Assembly (NCBI GenBank): GCA_003518205.1
Contig: DOZC01000042.1
Coordinates: 1 to 14,682 of the forward strand
Direction of reading: 5' to 3'
Origin: Minisyncoccota bacterium
Lineage (GTDB): Bacteria; Patescibacteriota; Microgenomatia; UBA1400; PJMF01
DNA length: 14,682 nucleotides
Positions within the stretch are counted from its first letter, which is position 1; every line of letters begins with the position of its first letter. Shown here one piece after another: positions 12,708 to 14,682 of this stretch. The translations under genes were made by a program, and so were the position numbers. Under the pieces are notes generated by a model that made no database searches, had not been told where the DNA came from, and was given only the letters and a program-made list of their open reading frames with translations.

Positions 12708-13656
12708 TATTGGAAGTAAAAATGAACTCGCAAAACGATTGAGCTCAAAAAATTTCTCAAAAGATAAATCACTTGAGTTAATTAACAATGTTTTAGCCAA
12801 TTTTGACAAGTATTGGTATGACAGTAAAAAATCTGATCCAGAAAAGCAAAAATTTTTCAGAAGTTCTGTTGGAACTCCACTTCACAAACTACTCAAGCTA
12901 ATTAATGCCAAAATCCTTAAAGTTTATGATAAGTCCCTCCCAGAATTTATTTTTGGAGGTGTGTCTGACAGAAATCACATTTTGGCAGCACGTGAGTTGA
13001 TCGGAAATAAAAACGATAGGACTTTGCTCAAAATAGACGTGAGTAGGTTTTTTGAGCAAATTACCATGCAGAGAATTGTTCGCTTTTTTCATCAAAAGTG
13101 TAACTGCAGTCTTAGAGCCAGTTATTTGCTAGCCTCACTTTGTTGTGTTCCAGGAGGCCAAAAGGATTCTTCTGCAAATATGCAGAAATACTTAGCTAGG
13201 GGTTTTCCAACATCGTCTCGCTTGGCAGTTTGGACTAACTTAGATACTTTTTTGAGACTCAAATGGGAAACAAATAAGCGATTAAAAAATCATGATCCAA
13301 AAATTGTCATTTTTGTAGATGATATTGGGGTTTCAGCAAGCAGAGTAGACATAAAAACAATTAATTGTTTAAAAGAAAGCCTTATTGGATTGCTTGAGAG
13401 CTATGACATTAATCAACCACTTCCTGTTAATCATAAAAAAACAGAAATAATAGCTTTCAAAAATGGAGCCGAACACTTGGGGATGCGCCTTGGTAAAAAC
13501 AAAATTTCAATTGGGAGAAAAACAATTTCAAATAAGTCAAAATTGAATAACTCAATAAAAACTTCGGATGGTCTAGGAAAATCCCTGTTATTGAAGAAAA
13601 AAGCTGCTTACTACCAATACCTGAAACAAATTGAACAAGTTAACGATATGGCTTAG
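12676..13656 (+). CDS. Reverse transcriptase, retron-like/uncharacterised group
   Basis: A 326-residue RNA-directed DNA polymerase with the full catalytic core and no fused domain. In order: an RT1/RT2-like region SSVGTPLHKLLKLINAKI (63-80) and FGGVSDRNHILAARELIG (93-110); RT3 LLKIDVSRFFEQIT (117-130) with catalytic D121; RT4 ARGFPTSSRLAVW (174-186); RT5 IVIFVDDIGVSAS (210-222) with D215 and D216; RT6 NHKKTEII (252-259); RT7 EHLGMRLGKNKISIG (266-280). A short basic tail follows. The retron NAxxH motif between RT2 and RT3 and the VTG motif in RT7 are not present in standard form (LAARE and LGM at the equivalent places), and the box is FVDD rather than YADD. GAGG 4 nt before the ATG plus the 32-nt overlap with the HTH gene imply translational coupling. 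The diversity-generating retroelement signature is absent. Confidence 0.9.
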   Translation: MQTNSRYPIINIGSKNELAKRLSSKNFSKDKSLELINNVLANFDKYWYDSKKSDPEKQKFFRSSVGTPLHKLLKLINAKILKVYDKSLPEFIFGGVSDRNHILAARELIGNKNDRTLLKIDVSRFFEQITMQRIVRFFHQKCNCSLRASYLLASLCCVPGGQKDSSANMQKYLARGFPTSSRLAVWTNLDTFLRLKWETNKRLKNHDPKIVIFVDDIGVSASRVDIKTINCLKESLIGLLESYDINQPLPVNHKKTEIIAFKNGAEHLGMRLGKNKISIGRKTISNKSKLNNSIKTSDGLGKSLLLKKKAAYYQYLKQIEQVNDMA

Positions 13657-13903
13657 TTATCAAGCTAAGTAAATAATTGTTTGGAATATATTTAAGGTTT
13701 ATTTAAGGTGAGTGTGTTAATGACAGTCTTTGGCAAATTTTATAAGAAAATATAAGAAATTAGCTGGAAAATATCGGAAAATATCGGAAATTTAGGGTAG
13801 ATATAATTGATGAGCATCTAAAAGTTATATTTACTTAAGTTTTATCTTGCAATTTTTTCCAGTTATGTTTGGGATGATGGTTGGATCGGGGTATAATTCA
13901 CCC
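13657..13903 (+). promoter_or_regulatory. Intergenic region with phased A-tracts and a TATAAT promoter
   Basis: No gene is visible in this stretch. Five successive segments, each ending in GAAA or AAAA, recur every 10-11 bp between 13741 and 13790, which predicts intrinsically curved DNA. Downstream, TTGGGA (13869-13874), a 17-bp spacer and TATAAT (13892-13897) form a promoter ending 6 nt before the ATG at 13904. Confidence 0.55.
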
Positions 13904-14287
13904 ATGGTAGAAAAAAAATTAATTGATATATCAAAATCCTGGAAATTTTCACTTAGATTGGTTTTTTATTTAAGTTTAATAACTGGTAGTTATCTTATTG
14001 GAAGTTACTACGGAGAACTAAAAACAGTAGAGTTGCATAAAAACCAGATTGCAGGCATCAAGTCTGAGTATGATAAACAGGTTGCTGAGCTAAACAAAAA
14101 GGTAGAGTTGGCGGATGAGTTTGGATTAAAGTGGCTAAATGAGCTAACTGCTGAAAGAGCAAAACAACCAAAGGTTGAGTACAGGACTGTAACTAAGGAA
14201 ATTAAAGTACCTTATCCAGTTCCAATCAAAGTTGGGTCATCGTCATTCACTTGCACACGTATTGGAGATATAACCAATTGTTATTAA
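13904..14287 (+). CDS. Small membrane-anchored coiled-coil protein
   Basis: A 127-residue protein with a basic N-terminus (MVEKKLIDISKSWK) and one membrane helix at about 15-33 (FSLRLVFYLSLITGSYLIG). A helical, probably coiled-coil segment follows (about 43-86, EYDKQVAELNKKVELADEF), then a Lys/Pro-rich strand (TVTKEIKVPYPVPIKV) and two Cys near the end (C117 and C126) that could form a disulfide outside the cell. The frame is open upstream to an ATG at 13847, but the TATAAT box at 13892-13897 lies inside that extension, so 13904 is chosen as a leaderless start. The overall plan (helix, coiled coil, C-terminal Cys) recalls phage spanin-like or conjugation accessory proteins, without recognisable similarity. 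Confidence 0.65.
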   Translation: MVEKKLIDISKSWKFSLRLVFYLSLITGSYLIGSYYGELKTVELHKNQIAGIKSEYDKQVAELNKKVELADEFGLKWLNELTAERAKQPKVEYRTVTKEIKVPYPVPIKVGSSSFTCTRIGDITNCY

Positions 14288-14302
14288 TAAGGCTTGAGTC
14301 TT

Positions 14303-14587
14303 ATGTATAAAATCACAGTCAGTTTAATTATTTTATCGGCAATTTTATTGTCTGGTTGCACAAGTAAAGAGTGGACGCTAATGGTCTGTGACACTAAACA
14401 CTTTTCTGGTGGTTGCGGAGATACAAAATATGTTCTCAAAGGCTATAAAACACAACGAGAGTGTATGGAAAAGGGAATAGAAATGAAAAACCCAGAAGGC
14501 TTTGAATGTGGCTCAGCTTGCAGGCTAAGTGACGGTGGCTTATTACAGGTTTGCGACGAAGTTTGTAATGAAACTGGTTGTAGTTAG
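14303..14587 (+). CDS. Small cysteine-rich lipoprotein
   Basis: A 94-residue protein with a lipoprotein signal peptide: MYKITVSLIILSAILLSGC, lipobox LSGC with Cys19 as the acylation site. The mature part has eight further Cys in about 75 residues (MVCD, GGCG, REC, FEC, SAC, QVCD, EVCN, GCS), suited to four disulfides in a surface-exposed fold. No family is recognised. An in-frame TTG at 14294 is possible, but the ATG at 14303 with AAGG about 10 nt upstream gives a proper signal peptide. It starts 15 nt after the preceding stop, so the two are probably one operon encoding envelope proteins. Confidence 0.7.
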   Translation: MYKITVSLIILSAILLSGCTSKEWTLMVCDTKHFSGGCGDTKYVLKGYKTQRECMEKGIEMKNPEGFECGSACRLSDGGLLQVCDEVCNETGCS

Positions 14588-14682
14588 GCACAATGAATTT
14601 ATCAAAGCAAAGCTGTTTGATACACAGTTTGTGTACTTAAGTAAATACAAGTCAAACAACGAGTGTGTCAATAGTTTTGTGT
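14588..14682. other. Terminal intergenic stretch
   Basis: No gene is seen. It contains a small hairpin TACACA-gtt-TGTGTA (14621-14635) overlapping the palindrome TACTTAAGTA (14634-14643). Neither has a T-run suited to a terminator on the plus strand. Confidence 0.4.

Noticed and set aside
10072..13656. A standard type II retron (deoxyribosyltransferase effector, ncRNA, RT)
   Set aside because: The deoxyribosyltransferase-like gene is short, lacks a DNA-binding domain, has its own promoter and is separated from the RNA and RT by a methyltransferase and a repeat.
11915..13656. Group II intron
   Set aside because: No maturase or endonuclease domain follows the RT core, and no domain V-like hairpin was found around the gene.
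13652..13669. CTTAG/CTAAG inverted repeat after the RT gene as terminator
   Set aside because: Only five pairs and no adjoining T-run of useful length.
13847..13903. Upstream ATG start for the membrane protein (extra 19 residues)
   Set aside because: The -10 box of its best promoter lies inside this extension, and removing it gives a normal basic N-terminus before the membrane helix.
1..14682. CRISPR array
   Set aside because: No set of regularly spaced identical repeats with unique spacers occurs. The phased A-tracts are too short and contiguous.

Overview
The window looks like part of a small-genome bacterium of the Candidate Phyla Radiation (Patescibacteria). This is inferred from gene content and promoter style, not from a marker gene. 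The gene content is a VirD4/TraG-like ATPase, a stand-alone isopentenyl-phosphate-kinase-like enzyme, a MacAB-type exporter and many short orphan membrane proteins. At most gene starts outside operons a TATAAT/TACAAT-like -10 box ends only 6-9 nt before the ATG, and no Shine-Dalgarno sequence is visible. That pattern implies leaderless transcripts.

Layout. (1) 1-975: the 3' part of a VirD4/TraG/HerA-type ATPase, cut by the window edge. (2) 989-2233, minus strand: a tight three-gene operon of HigB-like toxin, XRE (HigA-like) antitoxin and an unrecognised third gene, behind a near-palindromic operator candidate. (3) 2430-2744: an IS30-type transposase remnant carrying a perfect GC-rich hairpin in frame. 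(4) 2833-5359: three plus-strand genes, namely an unknown two-helix membrane protein, an isopentenyl phosphate kinase and a phosphoribosyltransferase. (5) 5348-9756, minus strand: an exported orphan protein, then a MacB-like permease, LolD/MacB-like ATPase and MacA-like adaptor operon, then an orphan multi-helix membrane protein. (6) 9757-13656: the most unusual region. A 113-bp repeat occurs twice (9928-10040 and 11751-11863), each time upstream of a promoter. Between the copies lie a nucleoside-deoxyribosyltransferase-like gene and a SAM methyltransferase. After the second copy come a promoter, a long highly structured leader, a previously uncalled 54-aa ORF with a strong Shine-Dalgarno, a small XRE-type HTH protein, and a complete reverse transcriptase. 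(7) 13657-14682: phased A-tracts, a leaderless single-helix membrane protein and a cysteine-rich lipoprotein.

The structured leader, small ORF, HTH and RT cassette has the architecture of a retron or another RNA-templated RT defence system. The RT lacks two signatures typical of retron RTs (NAxxH and VTG), and I could not assign a canonical a1/a2-bounded msr-msd. It is therefore best treated as a retron-like candidate that may be a new type.
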